From NCBI GenBank assembly GCA_023512135.1, contig JAIMAG010000001.1:331777-395776 (forward strand): a DNA stretch of 64,000 nt. The letters run 5' to 3'. A program made the position numbers and the translations under genes. Below are positions 1 to 8,641 of this stretch, in pieces. The notes under the pieces were generated by a model. The model saw only the letters and a list, made by a program, of their open reading frames with translations, was not told the DNA's origin and did no database searches. The stretch is from Terriglobia bacterium. Lineage in GTDB: Bacteria; Acidobacteriota; Terriglobia; Acidiferrales; UBA7541. Positions within the stretch are counted from its first letter, which is position 1, and each line of letters starts with the position of its first letter.

Positions 1-2
1 CC

Positions 3-296
3 CACCTGCTGATCGGTCCTCCCGGCAGCGGAGGCACATACAGCGCAGCCAATGCTTCCATCACGGGAACAAATCCAGGGTCTCCGGACCCGTGGCTGCA
101 AACGGCGGCCACATTCAACCTGAACATTCCGGGTCTTTCTCCGGGAGCCACGGTGGTAGGAGTCATTTTCTTGTTCGGCACGGACTCGGAACAAGTTCCT
201 GGCGTGTTCATTCCCGAGCCCGGCACGCTGGCCTTGGTGGGCAGCGGTTTGCTTGCGATTGGCCGGCAGTGGCGTCGGCGTCGCAAGGCTGCGTAG
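3..296 (+). CDS. PEP-CTERM sorting domain protein (3' part only)
   Basis: The reading frame enters from outside the window and stops at 294-296, so only the last 97 residues are visible. The C-terminus is a textbook PEP-CTERM signal: a P-E-P-G-T-L motif, then a hydrophobic stretch (LALVGSGLLAIG), then an arginine-rich end (RQWRRRRKAA). In known systems such proteins are exported and then recognised by an exosortase, which removes the tail. The part before the motif is Gly/Ser/Thr-rich and has no recognisable domain. The next genes (TPR lipoprotein, DUF3473-type deacetylase) are usual partners of PEP-CTERM/exosortase loci. No exosortase gene is visible in the window. Confidence 0.85.
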   Translation, partial: HLLIGPPGSGGTYSAANASITGTNPGSPDPWLQTAATFNLNIPGLSPGATVVGVIFLFGTDSEQVPGVFIPEPGTLALVGSGLLAIGRQWRRRRKAA

Positions 297-500
297 AAAA
301 GGGTTTTTTGGAATCGTACGGGTGAGTCTGGCTGCTGCGGGATAAGAGGGAAAACCTTTTCCACTTCCGGGTAAGGTAGTTTCCCTGGTCTCGTTTCCCT
401 GTTGTTTCGATCCCCACCGTTGCTTCTCCAATTGAGCGGAAAAGCTTTTGCTACAGTGAAATAGGGAAGGATCGGCGGGTGGCTCCACGCCCTTTCTGCG

Positions 501-516
501 TGGCGAGGGAATTGCA
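501..516 (+). promoter_or_regulatory. Sigma-54 (-24/-12) promoter of the TPR gene
   Basis: The sequence TGGCGAGGGAATTGCA matches the sigma-54 consensus TGGCACN5TTGCW with correct spacing. The GG and GC dinucleotides are intact and only positions 5-6 differ. The expected start site is near 527, giving a leader of about 80 nt before the ATG at 606. The rest of the 297-605 gap holds no gene and no other clear signal. Two sigma-54 activators are encoded nearby (3978-5054 and 9333-10769). Confidence 0.7.
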
Positions 517-605
517 ACACTTTGCAGCGAAGCATTTTGTTCCATCAGCCGGAGCGGTATGTTCTTGGCTGAAAGATGCGAAATTCAGAGAAGGTGAATT
601 TTCCG

Positions 606-2900
606 ATGCGTGCACCTCGCTGGTTGGTCCTGGCGGTCCTGGTCGGTTTGACGGCGGGCTTGCTTGCGGGTTGTTCCCGCGATCCCAATGTCCGCAAGCA
701 AAAATATTTCGAGAGCGGCACGCGCTATTTCGAAGCCGGCAAATACCGGGAAGCGGCCATTCAATATCTCAACGCGGTCCAAGTGGACCCAGCCTATGCC
801 GAGGCCCACTACCAGTTGGCGCAGTGTTACATGCGGCTGGGTGCCTGGACCGCGGCCTATCAGGAGCTTCTGCGCACCGTTGACCTGGCTCCGGAGAATT
901 TGAAGGCTCAGATCGAGCTGGGCAATCTGCTGCTCGCCGCGCGCGAATTCCAGGCTGCCCGGGAGCGCGCCGAGCTGGTTCTGCAGCGTGACCCCAACAA
1001 CGTGGATGCGCACATCCTGCTGGCCAACTCTTACGCTGCGCTGCAGAATCTGCCCGCCTCGCTCGAGCAGATGCAGAAAGCCATCCAACTCGATCCCGAC
1101 CGCGCCCGCAGCTACCTGAATCTGGCCTTCCTGCAGGCCAGCGCTCGGGAAGTTGCGGCCGCCGAAGCCAGCTTTCTGCGCGCCATCGAGCTGGATCCCC
1201 AATCGGTGCCCGCGCGACTGGCCCTGGGCAATTTCTACCAGCAGCAGCAGAAGTGGGATCGTGCCGAAGAACAGTTCCTCCGGGCCGCGGAGCTCGAACC
1301 GAGCAATCATCTTCCGGTGGCCGCACTGGCTCGGCTCTACCTCGGACGGAATCAGCGTGAACGGGCCGAGCAGCTCCTGCGGGAGGCTAAGCCGCGCTTT
1401 TCGAACAATCCGGAAGGGTATCGCCTGCTCGGCGATTTCCTTTTTGCGGTGGGGGAACTGGATCGCGCCCTGGAGGAATTCCTCGTCCTCTACGATGAGC
1501 ACCCGCGCGACCTGACCGTCAAAAAGAACCTGATCCAGTTGCTGATTCTCCGGAACCGTCTGGAGGAAGCGACCCGGCTGAACGATGAGATCCTCAAAGA
1601 AAACTCGCGCGATGTGGAAGCACTGATCTACCGCGGACAGATTTTGAATCGCCGCGGACTGTACGACGATGCGATTCAGGTGCTCCAGTCGGCTGTGAAG
1701 TCAGACGCGAACAATGCCATTGCCCGTTATCACTTGGGTGTGGCGTTCAGTCAGCTCGGCAACCTGGCCCGTGCCGAAAGCGAATGGCGCGAGGCGGTGC
1801 GGGCGAATCCGCGCATGAGCGGAGCGCTGCAGGCGCTGGCTGCCGTCGGCCTGCGCCGGAACGACTTCGAACTGGTGGCTACCAGCGCCGAAGGACTGAT
1901 TGCGGCGGAACCGTACTCCCCCAACGGCTACGTGCTGCGCGCCATGGCTCGCGTTGCCCGCAGAGATTTTGCTGCCGCGGAAGCGGATCTGAACACTGCG
2001 CTGCGTCTGGCGCCGGATTCTCCGGTTGTCTACACCCGGCTGGCGGGCCTGCGGCTGCTCCAGCGGCGCTTCGCGGATGCGGAAAAGCTCTACGAGACCG
2101 CGCTGCAGAAAGACCCCGCCCACGCAGAGGCCCTGCGTGGTCTGGTGGCCGTTTTTGTGCAGCAGAAGCGCCCGGACCGTGCCCTGCAGCGCGTCGAGCG
2201 CCAGATTGCCCAGGCGCCGGACAGCAGTCCGCATCGGCTGCTCTACGGCCGACTGCTCGCCGCCGAGGGACAGAACGACCGCGCACGCGAGCAGTTGCAG
2301 CGTGCCATCGAGCTCGACAAAAACAATGTGGAAGCCTTCCTCACGCTCGGCGCGCTGCTCGCGGCGCAGGGTTCGGTCGCAGACGCCGTGGCCACCTATG
2401 AACGGGCCATTCAGGAAAATCCACGTGATGTGCGCGGCTACATTCTGCTTGCTGCGCTGGAAGACGAAGCCCGCGGGAACTGGCAGCGCGCGCAACAGCT
2501 TTATGAAAAGGCGCTGCAGGTGGAGCCTGACTATCCGGTTGCAGCCAACAATCTTGCCTATCTGCTGCTGCAGCGCGGCGGCAACGTGGACCTGGCCCTT
2601 TCGCTGGCTCAGACCGCCCGCAGCAAACTTCCGGAACTGCCCAACGTGGCCGATACGCTTGCGCTGGCCTACTACCGCAAAGGGGCTTACGGCCTGGCGA
2701 TCGACCTGCTCAAAGAAGCTCTGGAGAAGGCTCCGGACAATCCGACCTACCACCTGCACATCGGTTTGGCTTATCAGAAGTCGAATCAGCCGGAGAAGGC
2801 GCGCCGGCACCTGGAGCGCGCTCTGGCCCTGGCACCGCAGCATCCAGAATCTTCCGAGGCCCGTCAGGCGCTGGCGCAGCTCGGGGGAAGCTCGGACTGA
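606..2900 (+). CDS. TPR-repeat lipoprotein, PrsT-like (PEP-CTERM/exosortase system)
   Basis: This 764-residue protein begins with a lipoprotein signal peptide; the lipobox L20-A-G-C23 predicts lipidation at Cys23. The rest is almost entirely tandem tetratricopeptide repeats, roughly 18-20 units with the usual A/Y-A/P spacing. Long TPR lipoproteins of this type (PrsT family) accompany PEP-CTERM/exosortase and exopolysaccharide loci and are thought to scaffold assembly. The start at 606 is preferred over an ATG at 576 because it begins the signal peptide and has AGAAGGTG about 10 nt upstream. The gene sits behind a sigma-54 promoter at 501-516 and is followed after 4 nt by the deacetylase, so the two are probably one operon. 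The PrsT assignment rests on architecture and context. Confidence 0.8.
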   Translation: MRAPRWLVLAVLVGLTAGLLAGCSRDPNVRKQKYFESGTRYFEAGKYREAAIQYLNAVQVDPAYAEAHYQLAQCYMRLGAWTAAYQELLRTVDLAPENLKAQIELGNLLLAAREFQAARERAELVLQRDPNNVDAHILLANSYAALQNLPASLEQMQKAIQLDPDRARSYLNLAFLQASAREVAAAEASFLRAIELDPQSVPARLALGNFYQQQQKWDRAEEQFLRAAELEPSNHLPVAALARLYLGRNQRERAEQLLREAKPRFSNNPEGYRLLGDFLFAVGELDRALEEFLVLYDEHPRDLTVKKNLIQLLILRNRLEEATRLNDEILKENSRDVEALIYRGQILNRRGLYDDAIQVLQSAVKSDANNAIARYHLGVAFSQLGNLARAESEWREAVRANPRMSGALQALAAVGLRRNDFELVATSAEGLIAAEPYSPNGYVLRAMARVARRDFAAAEADLNTALRLAPDSPVVYTRLAGLRLLQRRFADAEKLYETALQKDPAHAEALRGLVAVFVQQKRPDRALQRVERQIAQAPDSSPHRLLYGRLLAAEGQNDRAREQLQRAIELDKNNVEAFLTLGALLAAQGSVADAVATYERAIQENPRDVRGYILLAALEDEARGNWQRAQQLYEKALQVEPDYPVAANNLAYLLLQRGGNVDLALSLAQTARSKLPELPNVADTLALAYYRKGAYGLAIDLLKEALEKAPDNPTYHLHIGLAYQKSNQPEKARRHLERALALAPQHPESSEARQALAQLGGSSD

Positions 2901-2904
2901 ATCG

Positions 2905-3888
2905 ATGCACGACCGCAGCGTCTACGACGCCACGCCCTCCGCCCGTCTCGAGCCGGAAAAGCCTCGCCGGGCCGAGCCGGCGAGCTGCCGCCGGCCGAAT
3001 GCGCTCAGCGTGGACGTCGAAGACTATTTCCACGTCGAAGCTTTCGCGGATCGCGTCCGGTACGAAGACTGGCCCAGCTTTCCCGGCCGCGTGGTGCGGA
3101 ACACACAGCGGCTGCTCGAACTGTTCGCCCGGCACGGTGCCCGGGGGACATTTTTCATCCTCGGCTGGGTGGCTGAACGCGAGCCCGCTCTGCTGCGCCA
3201 GATCGTTGCTGCCGGTCACGAGATTGCTTGCCACAGCTACCGCCATGCCGCGCTCTGGCGGCTCACCCCGGAAGAGTTCCGCGCCGATACGCGTCGCGCG
3301 GTACAGTGCATCGAAGATGCGGTCAGCGTTCCAGTGGTTGGTTATCGCGCTCCCACCTTCTCCATTGTGCCCCGGACGCTCTGGGCACTCGAAATTCTGG
3401 CCGAAGAAGGTTTCCTCTACGATTCCAGCGTCTTTCCCGTGGCGCACGATCTTTACGGAATTCCCGATGCGCCCCGCTTTCCATTCCGCTGGGAGCTCGC
3501 CGCGGGTCGAAGCCTGTATGAGATTCCGCCGATGACGGTACGGCTGGCAGGCCGCAACCTGGCGATTGCCGGCGGCGGGTACCTGCGGCAATATCCGATG
3601 TGGTTTACCCGCTGGGCGGTTCGACGCGTACAGCAAAGCGAGCGTCGCCCGGTGCTCATCTATCTCCATCCCTGGGAGACGGACCCGGCGCAACCTCGAT
3701 TGTCGGGTCGCTGGAAGTCGCGACTGCGCCACTACCGCAATCTGGAGCAGATGGAAGCCCGCCTCGACGAGCTACTGAGCAACGGCTGGTTTGTGCCGTT
3801 CCGCGAATTTTTGGAGTGGGAACGTCAGCACGGCCACCTGACTGCGGTTTCTCCCACTTGCTTCGACGGCTCTTCGCAGAAGCACTGA
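2905..3888 (+). CDS. XrtA/PEP-CTERM-associated polysaccharide deacetylase (DUF3473 type)
   Basis: This is a 327-residue NodB-fold polysaccharide deacetylase. Visible landmarks are the SVDVEDYFHVEAF start of the catalytic domain, the metal-binding H-S-Y-R-H stretch (AGHEIACHSYRHAAL), RAPTFSI, and the C-terminal YLHPWETDP...RHYRNLEQM segment typical of the DUF3473 extension. That extension marks the subgroup linked to exosortase A loci. It probably removes acetyl groups from an exopolysaccharide. There is no signal peptide, so it is likely cytoplasmic or membrane-associated. It starts 4 nt after the TPR gene and is presumably cotranscribed from the sigma-54 promoter. Confidence 0.88.
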   Translation: MHDRSVYDATPSARLEPEKPRRAEPASCRRPNALSVDVEDYFHVEAFADRVRYEDWPSFPGRVVRNTQRLLELFARHGARGTFFILGWVAEREPALLRQIVAAGHEIACHSYRHAALWRLTPEEFRADTRRAVQCIEDAVSVPVVGYRAPTFSIVPRTLWALEILAEEGFLYDSSVFPVAHDLYGIPDAPRFPFRWELAAGRSLYEIPPMTVRLAGRNLAIAGGGYLRQYPMWFTRWAVRRVQQSERRPVLIYLHPWETDPAQPRLSGRWKSRLRHYRNLEQMEARLDELLSNGWFVPFREFLEWERQHGHLTAVSPTCFDGSSQKH

Positions 3889-3977
3889 GGAAAGGCTTAG
3901 CAGCACACACGGGAGCCGGTGTGCGCACTGACTGGGTGGAAGAAACAGTTCAGTTTGGAAGCAGACGGAGGCCCGTT

Positions 3978-5054
3978 TCAGTCGGCTGACTGTTCTGCCG
4001 TCAGTTCTCCGACGGAAAACGAGTGCGGCCGTGCTCGTTTTGCCGGCAGGCCGGCCTGGCGGATCTTGTAGAGCAAAGCCCGGTAGCTGATATTCAGCGC
4101 CCGCGCGGCGCGCTTGCGATTCCAGCTGTTCGCTTCGAGCACTTGCAGGATGACCTTCCGTTCCAGTTCGAGCACCGCCTGCCGGGTCAGTTTCTTCAGG
4201 GAAACGGAGCCGTCTGCCGGGATGTGCGGAGCCAGGTGCGTTGCTTCCTGCCCGCGGGCCACCAGTTCTTCGGCCATGGCATCTTCCGAGCCCAGGATCA
4301 CATACCGCTTCATCAGGTTTTCGAGTTCCCGGATGTTGCCGGGCCAGGAATACCGCTGGAGTTGCCGCATCAATGGCTGCGAAAGAGGTTGGGCCGCCCG
4401 GTTGTATTTTTCGCCGTACACCTGCAGGAAGTAGTTCACCAGGTCCGGGATATCGACGAGGCGCTCGCGCAGCGGGGGCAGCTCGATATTCACCACGTTG
4501 ATGCGGTAGAACAGGTCTTGCCGGAAATTTCCGGCCTCGATTTCGTCTTCGAGTTGTCGATTGGTGGCGCACACCACCCGCACTTCGACCTTTTTGTCCT
4601 CCTGAGCTCCGATCCGGCAGAACTGTCCGTCCTGGAGCAGTTGCAGGAGTTTGGCCTGCAGGGCCGGCTCGAGCTCACCGACTTCGTCGAGGAACAGCGT
4701 GCCGCGGTGGGCCATCTCCACCCGGCCGGGCTTGGTGCCGTAGGCGCCGGTGAACGCGCCCTTTTCGTAGCCGAACAGCTCGCTCTCCAGCAGAGTGCCG
4801 GGAATCGCCGGGCAGTTCACCTTCACAAAAGGACCGTTCGCCCACGGTGACTGCCGGTGCAGCAGCTTGGCCACCATCTCTTTCCCCGTGCCGCTCTCGC
4901 CGCGAATGAGCACCGGAACGTTGGCCGTGGCGACCTTTTCGACCCTCTGGCGCACCGCCCGCATCGCCTCCGAGCGGCCGTAGATGATGTGCTCGGGCGG
5001 AATGTCGTTGGTCGGGACCGACAGTGAAGGCCTGGGCTGGGCAGTAGCAGACAT
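3978..5054 (-). CDS. Sigma-54-dependent transcriptional activator without receiver domain
   Basis: The 358-residue protein has an AAA+ sigma-54 interaction domain from about residue 25 to 265, with Walker A GESGTGKE near residue 50, the sigma-54 contact loop GAFTGA near residue 99, and Walker B TLFLDEVGEL. A Fis-type helix-turn-helix ends the protein (NRKRAARALNISYRALLYKI). There is no response-regulator domain, and the N-terminal 25 residues look unstructured, so activity must be controlled by expression, ligand or partner. The start at 5054 has GGGAC upstream; an ATG 33 nt further upstream lacks one. It is convergent with the deacetylase operon and is a candidate regulator of the sigma-54 promoter at 501-516. 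Confidence 0.9.
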   Translation of the reverse strand: MSATAQPRPSLSVPTNDIPPEHIIYGRSEAMRAVRQRVEKVATANVPVLIRGESGTGKEMVAKLLHRQSPWANGPFVKVNCPAIPGTLLESELFGYEKGAFTGAYGTKPGRVEMAHRGTLFLDEVGELEPALQAKLLQLLQDGQFCRIGAQEDKKVEVRVVCATNRQLEDEIEAGNFRQDLFYRINVVNIELPPLRERLVDIPDLVNYFLQVYGEKYNRAAQPLSQPLMRQLQRYSWPGNIRELENLMKRYVILGSEDAMAEELVARGQEATHLAPHIPADGSVSLKKLTRQAVLELERKVILQVLEANSWNRKRAARALNISYRALLYKIRQAGLPAKRARPHSFSVGELTAEQSAD

Positions 5055-5440
5055 TTGTCCCTTCAAACCACAATGTTCTATGCACACTACGCACCAAAAT
5101 CAGGCCAAATGGCCGGCCTGTGGAAGTTTGCAGGGAAATCCGCAGAAGCATTTGTATTTCTATGTAAAAAAAGAGCTTAGTGGCAATTCCCATTCAGCCC
5201 ACGCCGCTCGCTCGCCTTGCTGAGTCGAGGTGCACCAGCATGGTTAAGGAAGGAAAAACTTTTCATAGCGAGGAAGTTTGTTTCCTCGGCGGGATCGAAA
5301 TCGTCTTTTCCGAAACGTAGGTTCGTATTCGGTGTCGTCCAGCTCAGTTTATGCCGAACTGGTTCGGCGAGTTTTCTCGCCGGACAAGGCTCGCGCCGGA
5401 GACCCGGCTGGACGTATACTTGCCGGTGTCCGCCTCATCC
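5055..5440. promoter_or_regulatory. Divergent intergenic region with GGCC-rich palindrome
   Basis: This 386-nt gap separates the divergent sigma-54 activator and the MFS transporter. It contains an inverted repeat, CAGGCC at 5101-5106 and GGCCTG at 5115-5120, with a nested GGCC-AAAT-GGCC, which could be an operator. An AT-rich patch lies at 5155-5175. A -10-like TATACT at 5415-5420 precedes the transporter start, with no good -35 box. I see no gene here. Confidence 0.35.
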
Positions 5441-6688
5441 ATGCAACGCAAAGTTCTCGCCAGTTGGTGTCTGTACGACTTTGCGAATTCCTTCTACGCG
5501 GTGTTGCCCGCGGTGCTCTGGACCGTGTACTACCGCACGGTGATTGTCGGCAACGAGCAGGGACTGGGCGACCAGTGGTGGGGGCGCGCGATTTCCTCGG
5601 CGATGCTGATTGTTGCTGCGACTTCGCCGATGATGGGGGCGATCGCAGACTACGCTGGGGTGCGCAAGCGGCTGTTGTTTGTCTACACGGTGGTGGCCGT
5701 CGCAGCCGTGGCCCTGTATGCGACAGTTGAGCCGGGCATGGCGCTATGGGGTTTGGTGGTCACGGTGGTTTCCTACGTTGGATTTGAGGGGGCCCAGGTT
5801 TTCTATAACTCCTATCTGCCCGAGCTGGTTCCTCGGGAATACCAGGGCCGGGTTTCGGGTTGGGGCTTTGCCACCGGCTATGCCGGTTCGTTGGTCGCGC
5901 TGGTCGTGGCACTTCCGCTGGCTGAGCGCGGCCATTTCGATTTGACCTGGCTTCTGATTGCCAGCGCTTTTCTCCTGTTCTCCTTACCGGCCTTCTTCTG
6001 GCTGCCCGGGGATCGTCCTGCCCAGCTCGGTGTTGGACGCGCCGCCCGCGCCGGAGTGCGTGAATCCTGGCGTACGTTCGGCGACATCCTGCGCCTGCGC
6101 GAAACCAGACGCTTCCTGCTGGCGTACTTCTTCTACGAAGACGGTGTGAACACGGTCATCGTTTCCGCCGCCGCCTTTGCCAGCACCACCCTGCGGTTCG
6201 AGACTTACGAGCTGATCCTGTTGTTCGCCATCGTGCAGATCTCGGCGCTGGCGGGCGCCTATCTGTGGGCCCGGCCGACCGACCGACTCGGTCCTCGCCG
6301 CGTTGTTCTGCTGCTGCTCGTGCAATGGACTGCGGTCGTCGCCGCCTCCTATTTTGTCACTTCGAAAGAGCAGTTTTTCGTCATTGCGGTGTTTGCGGGC
6401 AGCGGTCTCGGAGCGATCCAGGCGGCCTCGCGTGCGTTCATGGCGGGACTGATCCCGCCCGGCCGCGAGGGTGATTTCTTCGGTTTCTATCACTTGTGCG
6501 GGAAGTCGGCAGCGGTGCTGGGGCCGCTGCTGTTCGGAGAGATCTCCGCCGCCACCTCGGGCAATCAGCGTCTGGCGATTCTTTCGGTGCTGGTGCTGTT
6601 TGTGACCGGCGGACTGTTGTTGAGCCGCGTGCGCGCCGGCGGGCCGACGGTGGAGCCCTCCCGCGCCCTCCCGTCTCCGGCTTCGTGA
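5441..6688 (+). CDS. MFS transporter, UMF1 (Atg22-like) family
   Basis: The 415-residue protein has about 12 hydrophobic segments. Its beginning, LASWCLYDFANSFYAVL, followed by GAIADYAGVRKRLL, is the signature of the bacterial UMF1 family, which is related to fungal Atg22 vacuolar amino-acid effluxers. The substrate is unknown. The start at 5441 begins the conserved region; GTG at 5426 and an ATG at 5351 are in-frame alternatives, and none has a strong ribosome-binding site. Transcription probably starts just downstream of TATACT (5415-5420). The next gene is convergent, so this one appears monocistronic. Confidence 0.8.
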   Translation: MQRKVLASWCLYDFANSFYAVLPAVLWTVYYRTVIVGNEQGLGDQWWGRAISSAMLIVAATSPMMGAIADYAGVRKRLLFVYTVVAVAAVALYATVEPGMALWGLVVTVVSYVGFEGAQVFYNSYLPELVPREYQGRVSGWGFATGYAGSLVALVVALPLAERGHFDLTWLLIASAFLLFSLPAFFWLPGDRPAQLGVGRAARAGVRESWRTFGDILRLRETRRFLLAYFFYEDGVNTVIVSAAAFASTTLRFETYELILLFAIVQISALAGAYLWARPTDRLGPRRVVLLLLVQWTAVVAASYFVTSKEQFFVIAVFAGSGLGAIQAASRAFMAGLIPPGREGDFFGFYHLCGKSAAVLGPLLFGEISAATSGNQRLAILSVLVLFVTGGLLLSRVRAGGPTVEPSRALPSPAS

Positions 6689-6703
6689 GGTGCGGCTGAG
6701 CCC

Positions 6704-7138
6704 TCACCGCTGGGGATAGATCAGGGCTTCCAGCATATCGGCGCGCGCCTTGTGGTCGGAAGCGATCACCCGCAACAGGTCCTGCACCGAGATCATTCCC
6801 CGGTAGCCGGCCTTCTTGTCCACAACGAGCAGATGGTAGATACCGTGTTTTTCCATCAGGCGCAGGCACTCGTCCAGGGAAGCGTCGGGCGGCACGATGA
6901 TCAGGTTCGTGCTCATGATTTCGGAAACACGCATCCATGCGGGACACTTGTTCTCGGCAGCCACCTTGTCCGAAATATCGCTTTGCGAGACGACGCCGAC
7001 CAGATTGCCCTTCTGGTCCCGCACCCCGACAGCGCGCACGGCCCGTTCCCGCAGATAACGAGCGGCCTCGTGCACGGTCATGTCGTCGGGGATGGAGTAA
7101 ACTTCTTTGCGCGATTCGATCAGGTCCGCAACTTTCAT
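6704..7138 (-). CDS. Two-CBS-domain protein
   Basis: The 144-residue protein consists almost only of two CBS domains, about residues 7-62 and 73-130. Recognisable segments are DDMTVHEAARYLRERAVRAVGV, SDISDKV and the second-domain GIYHLLVVDK. Paired CBS domains form a Bateman module that binds adenine nucleotides or S-adenosylmethionine. Stand-alone versions usually act as sensors that regulate a partner. A strong AGGAGGT site precedes the ATG at 7138. It is convergent with the MFS gene, and no partner enzyme is adjacent. Confidence 0.88.
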   Translation of the reverse strand: MKVADLIESRKEVYSIPDDMTVHEAARYLRERAVRAVGVRDQKGNLVGVVSQSDISDKVAAENKCPAWMRVSEIMSTNLIIVPPDASLDECLRLMEKHGIYHLLVVDKKAGYRGMISVQDLLRVIASDHKARADMLEALIYPQR

Positions 7139-7290
7139 GGGGACCTCCTGTTCGTACCGGATCAGAGCGCTGCCGAAATAGTAAGCCGGCAGTGCCCGCA
7201 GCGCAACCAGAATCCTTCGCTGTTGCGTTGTCTCCGTGGGTGCAGCCTTCTAGAATCGCCTGTGCCGCCGCGCGCTCTGCAGGAGGGATT

Positions 7291-7971
7291 CTGGAAGCTG
7301 TAGCCCAGACATTTCGCTGGATTCACCGGGCGCCGCAGGGCATCGGGGCTCTCTCACCGCTCGCGCCCCGGCTGGGCGTGTTGAGCGGCACCTTCAACCC
7401 ACCGACCCGCGGCCACCTGGCCATTGGCACGGCAGCCCTGGAGCAGCTCGCTTTGCACGAAGTGCTCTTTGTGCTGCCCGAGCAGCCACCGCACCGCCAG
7501 GTACCCGAGGCCTCGCTGGAGCAGCGTGCGGAGATGCTGCGTGCCGCCGTGGCAACCGAGCCACGGTTCTCTGCCGCGGTGACGCAGGGTGGGCTGCTGC
7601 TCGACATCCACGAAGCCATCCGAACCCACTATCCCGCGGAAACAAAATTTTTCTTTCTGGTGGGCCGCGACGCTGCCGAACGGATTTTGCTCCATTGGCC
7701 CTACGCAGACCCGGCACGCGCGCTGGCGGAGATGTTTGCGCGCTTCGAGCTGGGTGTGGCGGACCGCCAGGGCCCGTTCCGTCTGCCCTCCGATGTCCCG
7801 GCAGCGGCCTATGCCCCCCGGATTCACCGGCTGCAGATTCCTGTCGCGCTGGAAACGATTTCCGCAAGCCAGGTGCGCGAGCGGATCGCACGCGGCGAAC
7901 CCGTCGCTGACCTGCTGCCGGACGAAGTCGCAGCCTTGATCCGTCGCCATGGCCTATACCGCAGCTCCTGA
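7291..7971 (+). CDS. nadD: Nicotinate-nucleotide adenylyltransferase
   Basis: This enzyme transfers AMP from ATP to nicotinic-acid mononucleotide in NAD synthesis. The nucleotidyltransferase motif SGTFNPPTRGH is the T-x-G-H variant of the family's (T/H)xGH, and the C-terminal ISASQVRERI matches ISxTxIR. The middle holds FFLVGRDAAERILLHWPYAD. No ATG start precedes the domain. AGGAGGG at 7281-7287 points to a non-ATG start, with CTG at 7291 as the working choice; GTG at 7378 would trim the first beta strand, and GTG at 7240 lacks a ribosome-binding site. The true start is therefore uncertain, but the function is not. Confidence 0.85.
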   Translation: MEAVAQTFRWIHRAPQGIGALSPLAPRLGVLSGTFNPPTRGHLAIGTAALEQLALHEVLFVLPEQPPHRQVPEASLEQRAEMLRAAVATEPRFSAAVTQGGLLLDIHEAIRTHYPAETKFFFLVGRDAAERILLHWPYADPARALAEMFARFELGVADRQGPFRLPSDVPAAAYAPRIHRLQIPVALETISASQVRERIARGEPVADLLPDEVAALIRRHGLYRSS

Positions 7972-8006
7972 CGCCTCTCAGCCGGAACGATGCTAGACTG
8001 CTCTCC

Positions 8007-8468
8007 ATGAGCAGCACGCCTGCCCCACGGCCGAGAGTCCGATGTCGCCGCTGGTGGCGTGACAGCTTGCTCGTTCTGTTTGTTTTCGCCAGCCTGCTCG
8101 CTGGCTGGTACTGGCTTTCCCCAGCTTCCAGCCCCATCCACTACCTGTTCACGACCGAGGCGCTGCCCGCCGTTCCTCGTGAACCTCGGCCGGCGACGCT
8201 CGACCCCGCTCCGATCCCGCCGCCGTGGAAGGAAGGCTACCGAATCGCCCGCGAACGTCCGGAGGTGCTGGAACGGCTGGCCTGCTACTGTGGCTGCTAC
8301 TGGAGTCAGGGCCACCAGAATGCACTCGATTGCTTCCGCGATCGCCACGCCGAGGGCTGTCCGCTTTGCCTGCGCATGGCCCAGCGTGCCGAACAGCTCG
8401 ATCGCGCCGGGTATTCTTTCGAAGAAATCAAGCGGCTCACCGATCGCGAATTTTCCTCGTCGCGCTGA
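8007..8468 (+). CDS. Membrane-anchored CYCGC-motif protein
   Basis: The 153-residue protein has one N-terminal membrane segment (about residues 15-35) after a short basic stretch (RPRVRCRRWWR). The soluble part carries ACYCGCYWSQGHQNALDCF and, further on, GCPLC, resembling the PCYCGC-motif family with alanine in place of the first proline. The clustered cysteines suggest metal binding or redox function; the biochemical role of the family is not known to me. A -10-like TAGACT at 7994-7999 ends only 7 nt before the ATG, so the transcript may be leaderless. A weak hairpin (8474-8480 with 8499-8505) follows the stop. Confidence 0.7.
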   Translation: MSSTPAPRPRVRCRRWWRDSLLVLFVFASLLAGWYWLSPASSPIHYLFTTEALPAVPREPRPATLDPAPIPPPWKEGYRIARERPEVLERLACYCGCYWSQGHQNALDCFRDRHAEGCPLCLRMAQRAEQLDRAGYSFEEIKRLTDREFSSSR

Positions 8469-8473
8469 ACCGG

Positions 8474-8505
8474 GGCCTGTAGGTGACGTTCTGGCGCCAC
8501 AGGCC
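8474..8505. terminator. Possible hairpin between convergent genes
   Basis: GGCCTGT (8474-8480) pairs perfectly with ACAGGCC (8499-8505) across an 18-nt loop. It lies just after the CYCGC-protein stop, between convergent genes. There is no T-tract, so intrinsic termination is uncertain. Confidence 0.3.
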
Positions 8506-8641
8506 AGTGCGTGCAGTCGTCGGGCCTGACGGATTACGGCTGGCTGTAGAAAAACCGGGAGACGACGCGAAGTCGATGGAGGAATCTTTGTTTCTGGGGG
8601 TTGGCCCGCGGAGTTTCGCCCGTGCTGGAGAATGCGCGCGC

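Noticed and set aside
3903..3924. GCACAC/GTGTGC hairpin as terminator of the deacetylase operon
   Set aside because: The stem is only 6 bp with a 10-nt loop and no T-tract, so it is too weak to call.
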